Positions 1-13,277 of a stretch of DNA of 64,000 nucleotides are shown in pieces. The notes under the pieces are model-generated. The model ran no database searches and was not told the origin of the DNA. It saw only the letters and a program-made list of their open reading frames with translations. This DNA is from Tubulanus polymorphus (lineage: Eukaryota > Nemertea > Palaeonemertea > Tubulaniformes > Tubulanidae): positions 19,380,153-19,444,152 of the forward strand of contig NC_134028.1 of the NCBI RefSeq assembly GCF_964204645.1. The letters are read 5' to 3'. The translations under genes were made by a program, and so were the position numbers. Every line of letters starts with the position of its first letter. The first letter of the stretch is position 1.

Positions 1-1258
1 AGTCGATAATTTTCTAAGTGAGAAGACGCCGCGTTCAGTTCGCGGTACACTGTACGTACAGTTTTTCGATACACTGCTGTTCAACAAATTTGTTTTGAAG
101 TTGAAGTTCACAGCGCGCTATTCAGTTTTCAGAAGTAGAGGGCTAAAACAACATCATTCGTAAGATCTCAGATTGAATATTTTCATCAGATTCAGAGCTC
201 AGTTCATTGTATAAAATGTGTTATTTCATGTTTTAGACAGTTACTTCTATTACTCTGACAGGAGTTTTTATGTCATAATTTTTTTTACCTCATGTGTAAC
301 TCAATTATAGCAGAGTTGATAGTTTAATTATCAATCATTAATTTATAAATAAATTAGTATTATTAATCTAATTATTGGATTGATTATTATTAAGAGATAT
401 GACATTATAAACATATATATAATGCACAGATATGGATGTTATATATAATGCACAGATATGGATGTTATAATGATAATGTATTTCTACTCGCATAGAAATG
501 AGACTAAAGTTTTCCTGTTTGGATATTCTAAAAGCTTATAAGTCCTTTGCCAAGGATATGAATGGTTTGTGATGATATTATGTTAACTAAATTCATTTGT
601 TGGTTGAATGATTTCAATTAATATCGCAATATTTAGCATTCGTGATATAATTAATATGATAGAGATATGGCCATTTGTCTATTGTTTATGTTAGCAAAAG
701 ATTGCATTTGATATAGAAGGCTTTAAAATGTTTTGATGTATGGTTGAGATTTTCAAAATAAATGTTATGCTTACATGAGATAATTGGAACTAGATGTTTT
801 ATTTCATTTTTATCAAGTATCGATGGATGAGAAGTCTTTCGACGATGTGCAGTTAGCCCATTAGAGTTTGCCTTAAAATACTTTACTCTCAGTCTAAGCT
901 GAATTTAATTCATACCGCCGTTACAGTACCATAAAATTCACACAAAATCTTTAGCATCATTGGAATAGGACGTCCCCTGTTTCACATCCGGCAGGTGTGT
1001 TGATGGTGGGTAAGTTTAATAAGGTACATCAAATCTATTAAAACGATCGCTATTTTAAAATCAAATGATCCCGAAGAAATTGGGGATTCGAACCTATCGG
1101 ATATATTCTGGTACTCGGCGTCTTTCCACTTAACAAAACATCGTCAATAACATTAGTTCTTATTATTGCTAAGTAGCGGCGCTACCGGTACTGTCGATCG
1201 GACATTAGAAACTTTCTACCTTTTGCGTGATTGAATAGTATTCATCGCCTGTATAAAA
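1..1258. other. Non-coding flank upstream of transposase-like pseudogene
   Basis: No open frame of convincing length or composition. It contains one short tandem duplication (listed separately). A TATA-like TATAAAA at 1252-1258 directly abuts the first ATG of the downstream pseudogene, probably too close to act as its TATA box. No terminal inverted repeat for the downstream element was recognised. Confidence 0.6.
415..466. repeat. 26-bp perfect tandem duplication
   Basis: Two identical 26-bp units, 415-440 and 441-466, beginning ATATATAATGCACAG. Exact identity points to a recent slippage duplication. Confidence 0.9.
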
Positions 1259-4200
1259 ATGCCTGTGCAGGTTAATATTTTTGGCCGTCCCGTTAAAAGA
1301 CATAAACTACAGTGTGTTTACACAAATCCGACAACTCCCTACGAGAAATATATCGAAGCATATCTTCAAGCGTAGGAGAATGGAGAAACATTCGCAAATA
1401 GCCGGCAATCAACAAGGCAACAGGTATGCTTTTTTTACTGATATCCAATTCAATCAAAACAAAATATATTGTGACTGTAGGCCCAATTCAATTTTTTTTG
1501 TGTGATTCCTTTCTAGTTAGTGTTTTTTTATAGGCACTATACTATGGTAGTTTTTACAAATTGAGACACAATGTACTAGCTGTATTTAAGAGTCAAATAG
1601 GTATGAAACTTAAAGTATTCAAATTTGAAATTGGTACAAAGATAGTGGAAAATCCATAAAATATGCCCAAATAGTACTGGTTTTTAATAGAATTTAGGAC
1701 AAAGGAATTATATCTGATTTTAGTGCAATGAGTCTCAAGGCCTATGGGATCATTGTAATATTTCTGGTAATTTAGCCTATCAAGTGAAGTAGTCTTATCC
1801 TAACCCCTGTACGCCCACTTTCTCTTTTTAGATTGTGTCAAATGCACAAGCAGAATGGAGGAAAATTAAGAATAATCCAGATGCAAGGGATAGTTTTATT
1901 GTTCTCCATCTACCACCCGATCATCTAGGCCTGCAAGCTCAACCCGAGAAATCCAACGATGCTGAAGCACCCACTACATCGGTGAAAGAGGGATTTTTTT
2001 ACAAGTCAACTGCAGCTGTGAACCCATGCATAGAGTCCTCACTTTTCCAGAACCGAGATGACGAGATTCACACTCACGGTGAGTACCAAGTATCTTATTC
2101 TTTATTCTATGATTTTCTTTTCAGAGAAGAATATTGTTGTGGCAATTATTCATTCCAAGAAAATCTCATGTTGGCCTTGGTTGGGCCATGCACTATTTAT
2201 GCCAACGCTTTTGAAGAAACATTTTCCCTATTTTGCAGGACCTTCTCCAAAAGCGGCATGTCCAGAGCAAACATCTTCCAGTAATATTAGTGAGATGTTG
2301 ACTCGACTGTTTCATGTTGATGAGAAATCTTTACTCAGTGACGACGTGACCAATAAACTAACATTCATGGCAGCTCTCAACGACTCTTCAGCAGTTTGGT
2401 GCATGTATGATGGAAAAGTAAGCGATTATTTTAGGCTTAAAAAGCGTTCATGGAAGAAATCACAAATTCAGGATGGATTCAACAGTATTACCAATCTAGT
2501 TAGTGAGATATCTGATGAACTTTCTTCAATAGCATGCATACATGTGACAATTTCTGAAGTGCTCAGCCTATCTGGGGCAAAGAAACTAAGTTCAAAAAAT
2601 GAAAAACTTTCGTCTGTTACGGTGAAATGGACTCAATTAAAATATCTTATGGAAACCCAGATAGATAGACTTGTCAATCGTATAAGACAGTGTCTGAATT
2701 ATAGTAAAAGCAAAGTAGACCCAAATAAAGTATTTTTGAAATCGAAGAATGGCACAGGTATCATGTGGAATGATGCATTTGAACGGCTGAATGATGCTAT
2801 TATCACTTCAGGTGAATTTACATCCAGCAAGGAGATTTTGTCACTCGAGGAAATTGTAGAAATTGGACATGAGATTTTAGAAAAGAACACTGTTCTTTTG
2901 TCTAGTGTTTTGCCCAGTACTGCTCAGAAATACCCAATAGCTGCCTGCAATCTGCTTCTTGATTGGTTTCCACTCATGGTTGCCCAACAAGGTAATATCA
3001 GAGTCCTTATTAATTGTTCAGAGTTTAATGTGGATGCTGATATAAACAAATTTTCTGAGCTTCTGTTGTTGGATAAGACATGCTCCCCTGAAATAAATGA
3101 TACATGTTCAATTGATCCTCCAAGTTCTTCACATGAATTTGAGGAATTTAATGAAAAACCCCGTGGCAGACCTTCAAAGAATGTTGCTTACCCACAAATT
3201 GTAGAAGATGCCATGTCATTCATACAAAATCATGGATTTGCAGCACAAGAAAAGCGCCGGTCAGATACATGTAACAGCTCAGGTGTTTCTTTGGCACAGC
3301 TACAAAAACATCTACTTGAAAATGTAGAAGGCCTGAAGCAGAAAGGAGGAATCAGCAGGGACACTGTTCACCGGTTGATGCAGCCCCCAAGAAATAAAAC
3401 AGTGGCCAGTCGTTACTATAAAAGTTTAATTAAGGCTAGTGTCCCAGCAAAAAATAACACAGGCCTATACAAAAACCATCAAGATAGGCAATTTTGTGCC
3501 AGCCTAGTTAAGGGGTTGGCTGAGTTTGGTAGGGAATTCAGTACCGAAGTTTGTTCTGTAAGTGCTGACAACATGAACGAAGTTCATACTGGCACACTGG
3601 CAGTTTCCAGATACCACCAAATTTTTCCTTACATCAGATCAACCAATTTACAAGGATCATGTTTTTCCAAAATCAAATGCAAAAATTTCTCCAGCTGGCT
3701 ATCTTGTTCTCAAAGATTCTGAGAGTACGCCTAGTACAACTTCAAGAAGATCCCGTTCTCTCAGCCCGTGCAAAGTTTCTGTGGTGAAAAAACGTTATAG
3801 AAGTTTGTCACCAATCCCAAAGGAAAAACAAGGAAATGCTACATTCTACAAAGATAAATTGGGAAGGTTGCACTACAAATATGTTCGTTCTGGGCAAATT
3901 CATGTTTACCCCCGTGTGTGCAAGTATGCCAAAATAGATGCTCAAACGCATTGTAACGACATGTGCCAGCTCCTTAAACAGGAAGGAAAACCTGGTGCCT
4001 TGTTTATTGTAGATGGCGGACCAGACTATTCGCCTAAATCTGCCTTGGTGATGCATAACATGGGAAGGGTCTGGAAAGGATGCAAGTTAGATTTCCTCCT
4101 CTGCACTTGCTATGCACCTGGTGATTCTGCGAGGAACCCTATTGAACATGCCTGGTCACCTCTTTCAAAAATGTTGGCGGGTGTGACTCTACCTAATGCC

Positions 4201-4966
4201 TCTGGCTCAGATGAAGAAATAGAGGCGTTTGATGAGGCCAATAAAATCTTGGCGTCATACTGGCAAGGAAAATCATTCACTGGGTATCCAATACAGGTGA
4301 CTCCAATCCCTTGCAATGATGTTTCAGGAAAATTCTTGGATAGTGATGACTTATTGGGTTTCTTTAAAGCAAGTAGTAAGAAAATATCCGAGTTTGATTC
4401 TTTTAAAAAGCTTCAGAATGAAGCAAAGTTTCTCAATAAACACTGAATCAGACTCAGGTACTTGCTTATTTTTGTCAAGTGTGAAGATAAGACCTGTGTT
4501 CACTGCTCAAAAAATCCTGTAAGGGCATTAGGAGCAATAAAACGAATTAGAGAAACAAACATGCTCCCATTTCTTCCAATCCCAAGTCAAAAAAACTGCA
4601 CTCATTTCATGAGCTATTTGGAATATGTCACTGCAACTCCGAACCTTAAAAAGAAATTCACAATAAAGGACTTCAAAAAATATTGTCCTTCCCTGGAGCT
4701 GGTATTGGATTCTACAGCCTTCTGCAAATTGGGCTGCAAACTGATGGTACACTCCAAGCTTGATTAAAACCTGTCACAACCGTATCATTCATGGCCGCCC
4801 GACTGTAGGTAAAAATCTTAGAGGTGTGCAGCTCTGCCTCCATAAATGTACTTACCAGTCTTGTGGGAAAATATTCCGCACAAGGTATCAGTTGTGGCAA
4901 CACAAGACAACAGTTGGTGTTGGGCATGTGTTATCACAAGGTACAAAAAAGAAAGTTTCTAAATAA
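1259..4966 (+). pseudogene. Spliced DDE-type transposase-like gene, broken by two stops and two frameshifts
   Basis: Three exons join in consistent phase: 1259-1423 (donor GTATGC), 1832-2078 (acceptor TTTTTAG, donor GTGAGT) and 2239 onward (acceptor TTTTGCAG). The product would be about 1,050 residues. A basic RGRPSK segment is followed by a possible catalytic core: an acidic SADNMNEVH block, FIVDGGPDYSP, and PIEHAWSPLSK as candidate D, D and E. The C-terminus has a C2H2-like finger (CTYQSCGK...QLWQH). From memory this resembles uncharacterised mollusc/cnidarian transposase-like proteins; the exact superfamily is not certain. Lesions: in-frame TAG at 1373-1375 in exon 1, a one-base frameshift near 3630-3650, in-frame TGA at 4444-4446, and another frameshift near 4755. 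A polyadenylation signal AATAAA lies at 5183. It is dead as it stands; whether it is a transposon relic or a domesticated gene that later decayed is open. Confidence 0.72.
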
Positions 4967-7680
4967 TTATCTACCTGGTATGCAATATGTGGTTGTGCAA
5001 TAACCATATGTACATGGACTCATACAATCAACAATGTTGCGAAATGGTTACACTAATTCTAGATTTTATGATGGCAATTTTATAAAAATGTTTTAGGCCT
5101 ACATGTATTTTAAAATGTCGTTTCAATTTAGTTGAATATTTTATTTTAGGTTTGTAGTTCATTAGTTAGTTTAAGTTCTTTAAATAAAAGCAGAAAATCA
5201 AACAGAATGAATGCCTTCATCTAGCTTCTTTTTTGGGTATGAAAATCATCACTTCCAATTTGCCACAGATTCAAATAGGCCATGGGGGAGGGGGTTGAAA
5301 TCTATCAGAGGGTTATTCAAATAGGATGAAGTGTTGAATTTTTGAGACGGCCCCTAACTTCCCTCCTGCTCTGCTGACCTGAAGGAATTCTCCAAAAGCT
5401 GTGTGCTTCACCGATTAGTTTCGACTTAACCATATAATTACTTCACCCAGCACTGGCAGTGGTTGTCTCCACCAGTGATCTCCGTCGCTCTACGATCCTA
5501 GTGTAACCAACCACCCAGACGCGTGCATTCAAATTCGCTGTACAGTTGCCGACCAGAATTTGGTCGGCATTTTTTTCCGTGTTCAAACTGCGATAATATC
5601 TCAGCAACTAAACAACCGATTTTGATAAATAAACTATCTACACTAACCTTATGATGTCTTACGTTTGTTCATTATATCATTTCAGATGATAAATCTGATT
5701 TTAGTACGATTAAATTTAAGATACAAAAATGATGCGCTGTTTAGCGATAAGACACGCATCCCTCAATTTGTCTTGTTGCTAACGAACTAGTGTTACAATA
5801 CGTAGTTTCAAAGTGAAAAAATGGTGTCATTTTTGCTATAGGCCTATCTGTATCTTTATCGCATCAAGCACAGACTATGATGAAGGTAGTCAGTAACCTG
5901 TCTGTGGTTTAGTTTCACAATCGGATATTTTCACAAACCACAGTCAGGAATGGGAAGGTCATTTTTGTATGAAATCTTCGTCAGCCAATTTGACTGACGT
6001 GTAATTTGCCTGGCATTTCATTGTCTCTTAAGATATCCGTCTATTTTTTGTTGTAATCGACGCACAACAGATTCGTAGTTTGTCTGATACCTATAACACC
6101 TCACCTGACGATCTTAATCCATGTGCAAATCGGCCGTAAAGTGAGAGTAAATTTCCGTCGGGTCAACAGCTGCCATTTTGAAAATTACTGGAGGTGCTGG
6201 CACCTGTGGACTGAGGCGAGGACAACAGCACAAACTAACGAAGCGAAACGACGAAATTGAAAAAAATTAAGAAATCAACACTTATTCACATTTTTCTTTT
6301 ACCAGAATTTATTATTTCATTATTTATTATGGAAAACACGAAGATTTGAAATATAAGTTGGAAAACCATCAAAAATAAAAATTGTCGTTTCGTCTCGGAA
6401 GTTTTATATAAATCCTTGTAGGTCCCCTTGTCTTATCATGCCACATGTGCAATACAGAGAAATGGCGGCCAATGGCGAAATTGGTGGAGAAATTAATTAA
6501 TTTCTCAAAATAATGTTGATTAACCACTCGAAACATACATAAAATTGGATTATTTCGAAAGGTACCTGTGTTAGTTTGTGAATTAAGCCATTAATTGTGG
6601 ACTGAAGTGAATAGAAAGTATACTTTTGAAGTGTTACTTTTTTCAACCGTGTTTTGGTCCTTGTCATCCCTAACGTTGGTATAAGCCCATCCGATTATAA
6701 AAAGCTTACCACCAACGATTAGGTAACTAACTATGATGAAGGAACCTCCGAATGAATATAATAATAAGAAAACTGAATGTTTGAGGTTTGTAAAGAGAGT
6801 TTATTTTTCAAAATCGGTTTAGTGCAACTGGATTTCTGGTGGTTTAAAGTCACAGTGATTTATTTAAGAGTATTGAGAAAATGTCATTCGCATCTTATTC
6901 TTAGTGTCTGTGGTACATCAGACACTAAGATTCTTGGTGAAATAATTACTACATACCTGATAAGGTCTTATGACCAACAAAGATGGGCAGCTGAACTAAA
7001 TGTTCATCCAAAAAAAGATCGCTCCAGTTCGGCCTAAAGCCATACGGCCCGAATCCAAAACAGGGCATCCAAATCGACACTGATTCCGCATGTTCCCGGG
7101 GTTTCATGACAGAGACAACTGTGAACATTGCATATTTTCGGAGTTATCCGGTAATAGATATATCAATTCACTTCGGTATTTATTTGAAAGAAAAGTAGCA
7201 ACGTGTACATGTGAGGTTAATCTCTAATAACAAAATATTAGGCCTACAGGTTTATTTACACTTTGAAATATAGCATGTAGTAGGCAATAAATGATACTAC
7301 ATGAAACAAAATATCAAAGATTAATAAAATTATTATGAATGACGGCAACCAGTCTAATTATAATTCGAACGACGGACATCGGGCAAATGATGATTTTGAG
7401 AGTGCCACAGCTCTGGATAGGCCTAGCCTAGAGGGGAAAGGAAAGGGGAGACATTCTCAGTGCACCGGTTGTAAATCATAAAAAGTAAATCGAAGTCTAC
7501 AGGCATTGATTTTAGTCTAATGTTTGTTACACGAACAAGGCATTTGAATTTTGTTCACTGATTACGATATTCTCGGAGCTACCCCTATTGCAATCTAAGC
7601 CCATGCGTTTTTAAGGTTGATGCGGAGACTCAATTCAATTTAATTAAATTCCCTCTATCGTGTACACCGAGGCGTCTGAG
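4967..7680. other. Intergenic region, no gene seen
   Basis: Contains the AATAAA at 5183-5188 for the preceding pseudogene, a short perfect hairpin at 5549-5571 (TGCCGACCA / TGGTCGGCA) and another at 6899-6929 (CTTAGTGTCTG / CAGACACTAAG). Around 6953-7010 is a single arm of the MITE family found whole at 8282-8684. No convincing exon was found on either strand. Confidence 0.55.
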
Positions 7681-10600
7681 ATGTCCATGACAAGAAGAGA
7701 ACGAGTTTTTCGACTGATAACATTTCTATTCGGATGGTTTGAGTGCCTAGTGTTTGCAGGCTGTCTTTACGGTTGGGTGGCGTTAGTTTTCGTTTTAAAA
7801 CAAGATGGAATATACAGTCATTTATGTGATGAACCTAGTACTAGTAGTAGTAGCAGTCGTCAAAGTGACGTTGACTTTTCCTTAAATACTACCTCGTCAG
7901 AGAGGTATAACACGACCTCACCCGACTCCTCGGAGAGGTATAACACTGTCAACACCTCTTCCTCTGAAGGAAGCCTGGTGTTATACAAAACATGCACTCG
8001 ACAGAATGATAAATTGATGCTCGCTTTTACTGTCGGCATTTTTAGTTTAACCGGTTCAACTGTTTTCGTTGGATGGATTTTTGATCGTTTCGGAACTAGA
8101 ATAACTCGAATTATATCCATGTAAGTTTGTTCCCTCAGCTCTCCTAGTCTGAATACTCGTCTCGCCCGCACTTCAATATACTCGAATATCATATAGTCAC
8201 TAAGCATTGCTCTCTCCCATCATTGCTGTTTTGGCTTGAGAGCGCAGCAGTTGGCCTACCTCAGTCAGTTTTGAGGGTTGGTACATACCTGATAAAAGTC
8301 TTATTAGGACCAGAAAGGACTGGCAGTTGAACTGAAACATTGTATTGAAGGATATCTTGATCCTACTAGGCCTAATGTTTATGTTAAGTTAACTTTGCTT
8401 GAGATGATCGATGTCAAGTCAGATGGCCCAACGAGCAATTATTCTAATCTTTTTCATACTTTATACCTGATAGGACTCAAAAGATCCAGTACAAATGGAC
8501 AGCTGAACTTAAACATCATGTTGATAGAAATTCAAATTATGGGGTCATTTTTCTCTTTCAACCCCATTTTCAACCACTTTATGGCAGATCTTCAATATAC
8601 AGTGCGAAATGGATTAAAAATCAATGTTTCAGTTCAGCTACCCACCTGTGCTGTCCCTATTAAGGCCTTTATCAGGTACATGTATGTACTATTAAACAAA
8701 ACTGACTGAGCTAGGCCATCTGATGTGCTCTCAAGTCAAGTCGAAATAGACATTAGTCGTACAAAACTGACTAAACTAAGCCACACCTGATGTGCTCTCA
8801 AGTCAAGTCGAAATAGACATTAGTCGTACTGTTGACATAAAATGAATGTATTTCTATCTATTTCAGGATCTTATTTTCAAGTGGAAGTTTAATGTTGGGT
8901 TTTGCTAATTCAGGTAGTTGTCAATAGATTAAAAAACGTGTCATAGCAAACTATTGGGCCTTATGTGTTTTGAATTCGTTGGCCTGTCCGTATTTCTCAT
9001 TATTAGCTTTACCCATGTTTCAGATATTCCTGTGCTGATATTTCCTGGTTTGTGTTGCTTTGGAATTGGTGGAATAATGTTACTTGTTACAAACATGCAG
9101 GTAAAAATATCACCCCTGTGACCCCAGTCCTACACCTCTGGCAGGTCCTTGCCCCTTCTTTGAGGACTGAAGGACCCCCTTACCCCTCTGGTGTGTAGGA
9201 GTGAAATCCATAACTATGTAGTTTGCAGGAGATGGAGACCAGTGAATACACCAGTGAAGGGGAAGGGACCCCTTACCCTCTGGGGTGTAGGTCTCTTACC
9301 CTCTAGTTACCTGGGTCACTACTTGCACATAGGGATGTTTTCGGAGACAATTTTGTAAAATCAGGTGCACCCTGAGCACTTTCCTGGTAGAAATTAAGAA
9401 TGAAATACGGTCGACTGCGCTTTATTTGGAGCCGATGTATTTTCACATATTTCATAGATTTTTGCTAGTCTTCAATGCATAATTCATTTTTAGCCCACTT
9501 GGGACTTAGGTAAGTTCACTTTTCGTCGGTTCGTCTTTAGATGGAATCCCGTTATTTTGGGAAGTTTTGAAGACGCTTCAATGTAATGCCCTTATATTTG
9601 GGTTACATGTGTATCTATCCTAGACACATCTTCAGCCCAAAAACTGGCCCTTTCAGATTCAACATGGCCGACTGAGAGCCATTATTGTTCGCCAAATGAG
9701 CACTTTTCACACATTTCAAGTTTTCAAGGGAAATTTTGAAGACGCTTTGATCAATTATCTTGATCTTTCATATGTATTTGTATCCCCAATGGTTTATCAG
9801 CATGAGAAAAATTGGGTCGATCGGACACAAGATGGCCATCCTGTGACCGTTTTTGTGCCCAAAAATGTTAATTTTGGCCAAAATTCTGAGTCCTGTAGCT
9901 ACTGGTTTGCGATTTTTCATTGAAATTCGTGGCGGCTATTCTATGGAAAGGGATCTTCAATAGCTGAGACAGGGTAATTTTTTATCAGCCAATTATCACG
10001 CAATTGGTGGCCATTTTGAACTCAGTATCAGTACTCATTCATAGGTGGAAAAAAGTTTTTCCACATTATATTGATACCTAACCATATTTTGTAACCACAA
10101 TCAATTGGAAAGTTGTCGCTCATAACATGTTCTATGGTTGTAGTGAGTTTCAAGGTCATTGACTTTTGTATCTGGCCACCAGGAGGCGTTGAATAATACA
10201 ATAAATCAGTATATTCGATATATATGATATTCATACCTATGCATATTTTGTTACCACAATCAATTGCAAAGTTGTTGCTCATGACGTGGTCTATGATGGT
10301 GGTGAGTTTCAAGGTCATAAGTTATTCTATATGGTCACCAGGGGGCGTTGACTTGAAGAATAACTTAGTATTTCTTTATTATATTGGTACCTAGGCATAT
10401 TTTTTTACCATAATCAATTGCTAAATTGTAGCTCATCACATATTCATCACATATATATGAGTTTCAAGGTCATCGGGTTTAGTATATGATCACCAGGGGG
10501 CGTTAATTAGTAGAATAACTTAGTATTTCCTTATTATATTGGCACGGAGGTATATAGCCCTATTGTTATCACAACCAATTGCAAAATTGTGGCTGCTGAC

Positions 10601-12421
10601 ATGTTCTACGAATAACAAGAATGTTCAATGAATGTGGTGAGTTTCAAGGTCATTGGTTTTTGAATATTGAAAATGTTAGATTGTTGAGCATTTGAAACCA
10701 CTTTCCAAGTGGTCACGGTGTCCCTGAACGGTATCCCCTTAATATCCTTCAGTGTGTAGTGGAGACGCTTACCTGATGTGTATGATATTGTAGGCCTATA
10801 TTGCATACGTTTTTCAGATCGGTAATTATTTCAACGTGGCTCGTTTAACAGTCGTGACTTTATACAACGCTACATTTGACACTTCATCATCAATGCTGTT
10901 GATGATAAAGGTACTGTATACATCACTCACCGTCAAACCATACTACAGTCAACCCTACATGTGAGCAGGATATCGGGGGTTGACTGTATACCATCATACC
11001 ACACCATTGTACCATACCAGATCAACATGATTAAACTTGAGTATCATTTACAGGTGCTGCATGCAGCTGGTGTCAAGAGATTACATTGTTTTATAACTCT
11101 GTGCATATTGAATGTGGTTATTGTATCAATCAGCACATTCGCTTTACTTCCAAAATTCAAAGTTTTCCCGAAAGATCGAAAAGATAAAAGGAACAAAGTT
11201 CTAGTCGAGTTGATTCCGAATGAAGACGACACCACAGATGGAATCAAAATGGGGAAATTATCAGAAATATCAGAAACGGTGAAAGAAAAAGATTCATTGA
11301 CACCAGGTACAATTTTAGATAGAGCAGATGATAGTTTAAATACTGCAAAGACAGTGCTTGAACTCTAGTTAAATCCATCTCATTGTACTATTTTTAATAA
11401 AGTTGATGTCGAGATGGAGCCACTTCCCACCATGATGACAGTAAAAGGGTTAAAGGATTATCTCGTCAGTAGAGTGTATCTATTTGAATTGATGTGGCAC
11501 GCGATCATTCAACTACAATTCAATTATTACATGGGAACCTTAAATACAATGATTACTGACATCACTAACAATGACACTTATAAAGGTATACTTCTCACGC
11601 TTAACATTCATTTTATTTGCAAACGATATCTTACTCATGATGTTTACATTTTATTTCCTATAGTGAGTTTTCTGACTAATGTATTTTCCTATATTCTGAT
11701 GTGCGGTATATTTTTCGGACCTCTGGAAGGATTATTTTTACATTTAGAAAAGAAGCGACTCCAGCGTAAGTACATGGGAGGGGATGGGTCTCTCAGAGTA
11801 TTGATATTTCTAATAGGCCTATGTATCTTTATGTATTTTCTAGGTGATAATCCTAGTTATTACGATCAACTGAGACCTGCCGCTCTACCTCAAGCACTTT
11901 GTAGCACTCTTTGTCTATTATTATCAGTATTGGTTTTAATACCCGTTGAAAAACTACTGTATCTGCAGTTCATTAGTTTAACGATATTCAGAGCATTTCT
12001 TTATGGAATGAATTCGGCATTCCTCTTCATGGCGTAAGTTATTCATTCAACCCATCTTGTAATTGCCTTTTTCAGAAATTGTTCCAATAATTGCTGAATA
12101 TTTGCAGATTCCCAGTTGAACATTTCGGTCGATTGTTTGGTGTATTGATGACGGTTAACGGTATTATTGGAGCTTTACAATATCCATTGTTTAAGTGGGG
12201 AGAAGGTCCTCCTAAAAACTATCTACCAGTAAGTAAAGTGAATGATGAATAGGAGCCTGTTAAGGTTAGATAACTACGCGACATGTGTATAATGGTTTTC
12301 TCTCTAATTTCAGCCATCAGTGTTTATGATTGTACTCGTTTCATTGTCATATTTGCAACCCATTGCAGTGATGTTTGGAGAAAAAACTGATCAAATCTTC
12401 AAACGTCTTCGATGCAAATAG
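7681..12421 (+). CDS. SLC43-like major facilitator transporter, nine exons
   Basis: Exons 7681-8120, 8867-8913, 9024-9100, 10818-10910, 11054-11306, 11403-11585, 11664-12033, 12108-12228 and 12314-12421 join with matching phase at every junction, giving 563 residues. All introns are GT..AG; two are very short (96 and 78 bp). ATG 7681 is chosen because a slightly longer frame would need a GTG start. The protein begins with a hydrophobic segment (FGWFECLVFAGCLYGW), a serine/threonine-rich extracellular-type loop with NTT/NTS glycosylation-like sites, then the MFS signature DRFGTRITR after helix 2. A charged central loop separates two six-helix halves. Human SLC43 members carry large neutral amino acids (LAT3, LAT4) or nucleobases (SLC43A3); which substrate applies here cannot be told. 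No stop or frameshift is visible, so this is a plausible active host gene. Confidence 0.87.
8282..8684. repeat. MITE with imperfect inverted ends in SLC43 intron 1
   Basis: Left end TACATACCTGATAAAAGTC is answered on the right by its imperfect reverse complement ending ATCAGGTACATGTA; the arms continue through a CAGTTGAACTGAAACAT-type stretch. A degenerate single arm of the same family lies at about 6953-7010 and an internal copy at about 8461-8520. There is no coding capacity. Confidence 0.6.
8696..8827. repeat. 65-67-bp tandem duplication
   Basis: Two units, 8696-8760 and 8761-8827, share ACAAAACTGACT and TGATGTGCTCTCAAG and differ at a few positions. Located in intron 1 of the SLC43-like gene. 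Confidence 0.85.
9490..10670 (+). repeat. Composite dispersed repeat, copy 1 (SLC43 intron 3)
   Basis: Starts TTAGCCCACTTGGGACTT, runs through a conserved ~550-bp part (GTTCACTTTTCGTC; CACATCTTCAGCCC; GGGTCGATCGGACACAAG), then at least three diverged ~150-bp monomers that each carry GAGTTTCAAGGTCAT and CACCAGGGGGCGTT. Seven or more further copies or fragments occur in this window in both orientations. Open frames inside are accidental; no protein signature is seen. Confidence 0.8.
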
Positions 12422-12590
12422 AATACCTCTACCCTGTTGGTATATGTACAGCCAGATCTCTGTTAACAGTAATCTCTCTTTATTTAGTGTTTTTTACATA
12501 AATTCTGTTTTCAGATATTTTTGTATTGAGTGTTTAAGTTTTGATGTGAATCTCAGTTTTAATTTACTCTTAAAGGGTAACTGATACTTT

Positions 12591-13000
12591 TTAGCCCACT
12601 TGGGCCTTTACTCCCAAAGTGGGCTATTGTCTATTGTGTTCACTTTTCGTCCGTCGTCAGTAGATGGAATCCAGTTATTTTGGGAAGTTTTTAAGACGCT
12701 TCAGTGTAATGTCTTGATATTTGGGTTACACGTGTATCTATCTACCCTACACACATCTTCAGCCCAAAAAACTGGCCTTTATCAAGATGGCCGACTGGCA
12801 GCCATTGTTGTTCGCCAAAATCAGCACTTTTAACACATTTTTTAACTTTGAGGGAAATTTTCAAGATGCATGATCAATTACCTTGGCCTTTCGTATATAT
12901 TTGAATCCCCCAAGGGTCCAGCAGCATAAGAACTAGGGGTCCAGGGACACCATGCTCACTTGGGAAGTGATTTCAAATGCTCAATCTTTTTATTTCAATG
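12591..13000 (+). repeat. Composite dispersed repeat, copy 2 (partial)
   Basis: Begins TTAGCCCACTTGGGCC and includes an internal inverted pair, AGCCCACTTGGG / CCCAAAGTGGGCT, at 12592-12624. It runs to about 13000 and is followed by the palindromic element at 13036. It lies immediately downstream of the SLC43 stop codon and may supply its 3' untranslated sequence. Confidence 0.75.
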
Positions 13001-13035
13001 AATCAATTGCAGATCACAATATCCGTGATAAAACG

Positions 13036-13277
13036 ATACGAGTAAAATCCCACAATAAATGAATTAAGTGATAAAATGTTTATTAAAATATATGAGAAAT
13101 ATTTCGGGTGGTTACTACCACCCTTCTTCAGTGTAAAATGACTTGCCGAATACAGCACTGTATTCGGCAAGTCATTTTAGACTGAAGAAGGGTGGTAGTA
13201 ACCACCCGAAATATTTCTCATATATTTTAATAAACATTTTATCACTTAATTCATTAATTGTGGGATTTTACTCGTAT
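13036..13277. repeat. 242-bp near-perfect palindrome
   Basis: Left arm starts ATACGAGTAAAATCCCAC and the right arm ends with its reverse complement; the centre is near 13156 (GAATACAGCACTGTATTC). The arms differ at only a few bases and there is essentially no spacer. It sits between two oppositely oriented copies of the composite repeat and would form a 115-bp hairpin. Confidence 0.9.

Noticed and set aside
10028-10806. Minus-strand open frames in SLC43 intron 3
   Set aside because: They follow the ~150-bp monomers of the composite repeat and change frame between copies.
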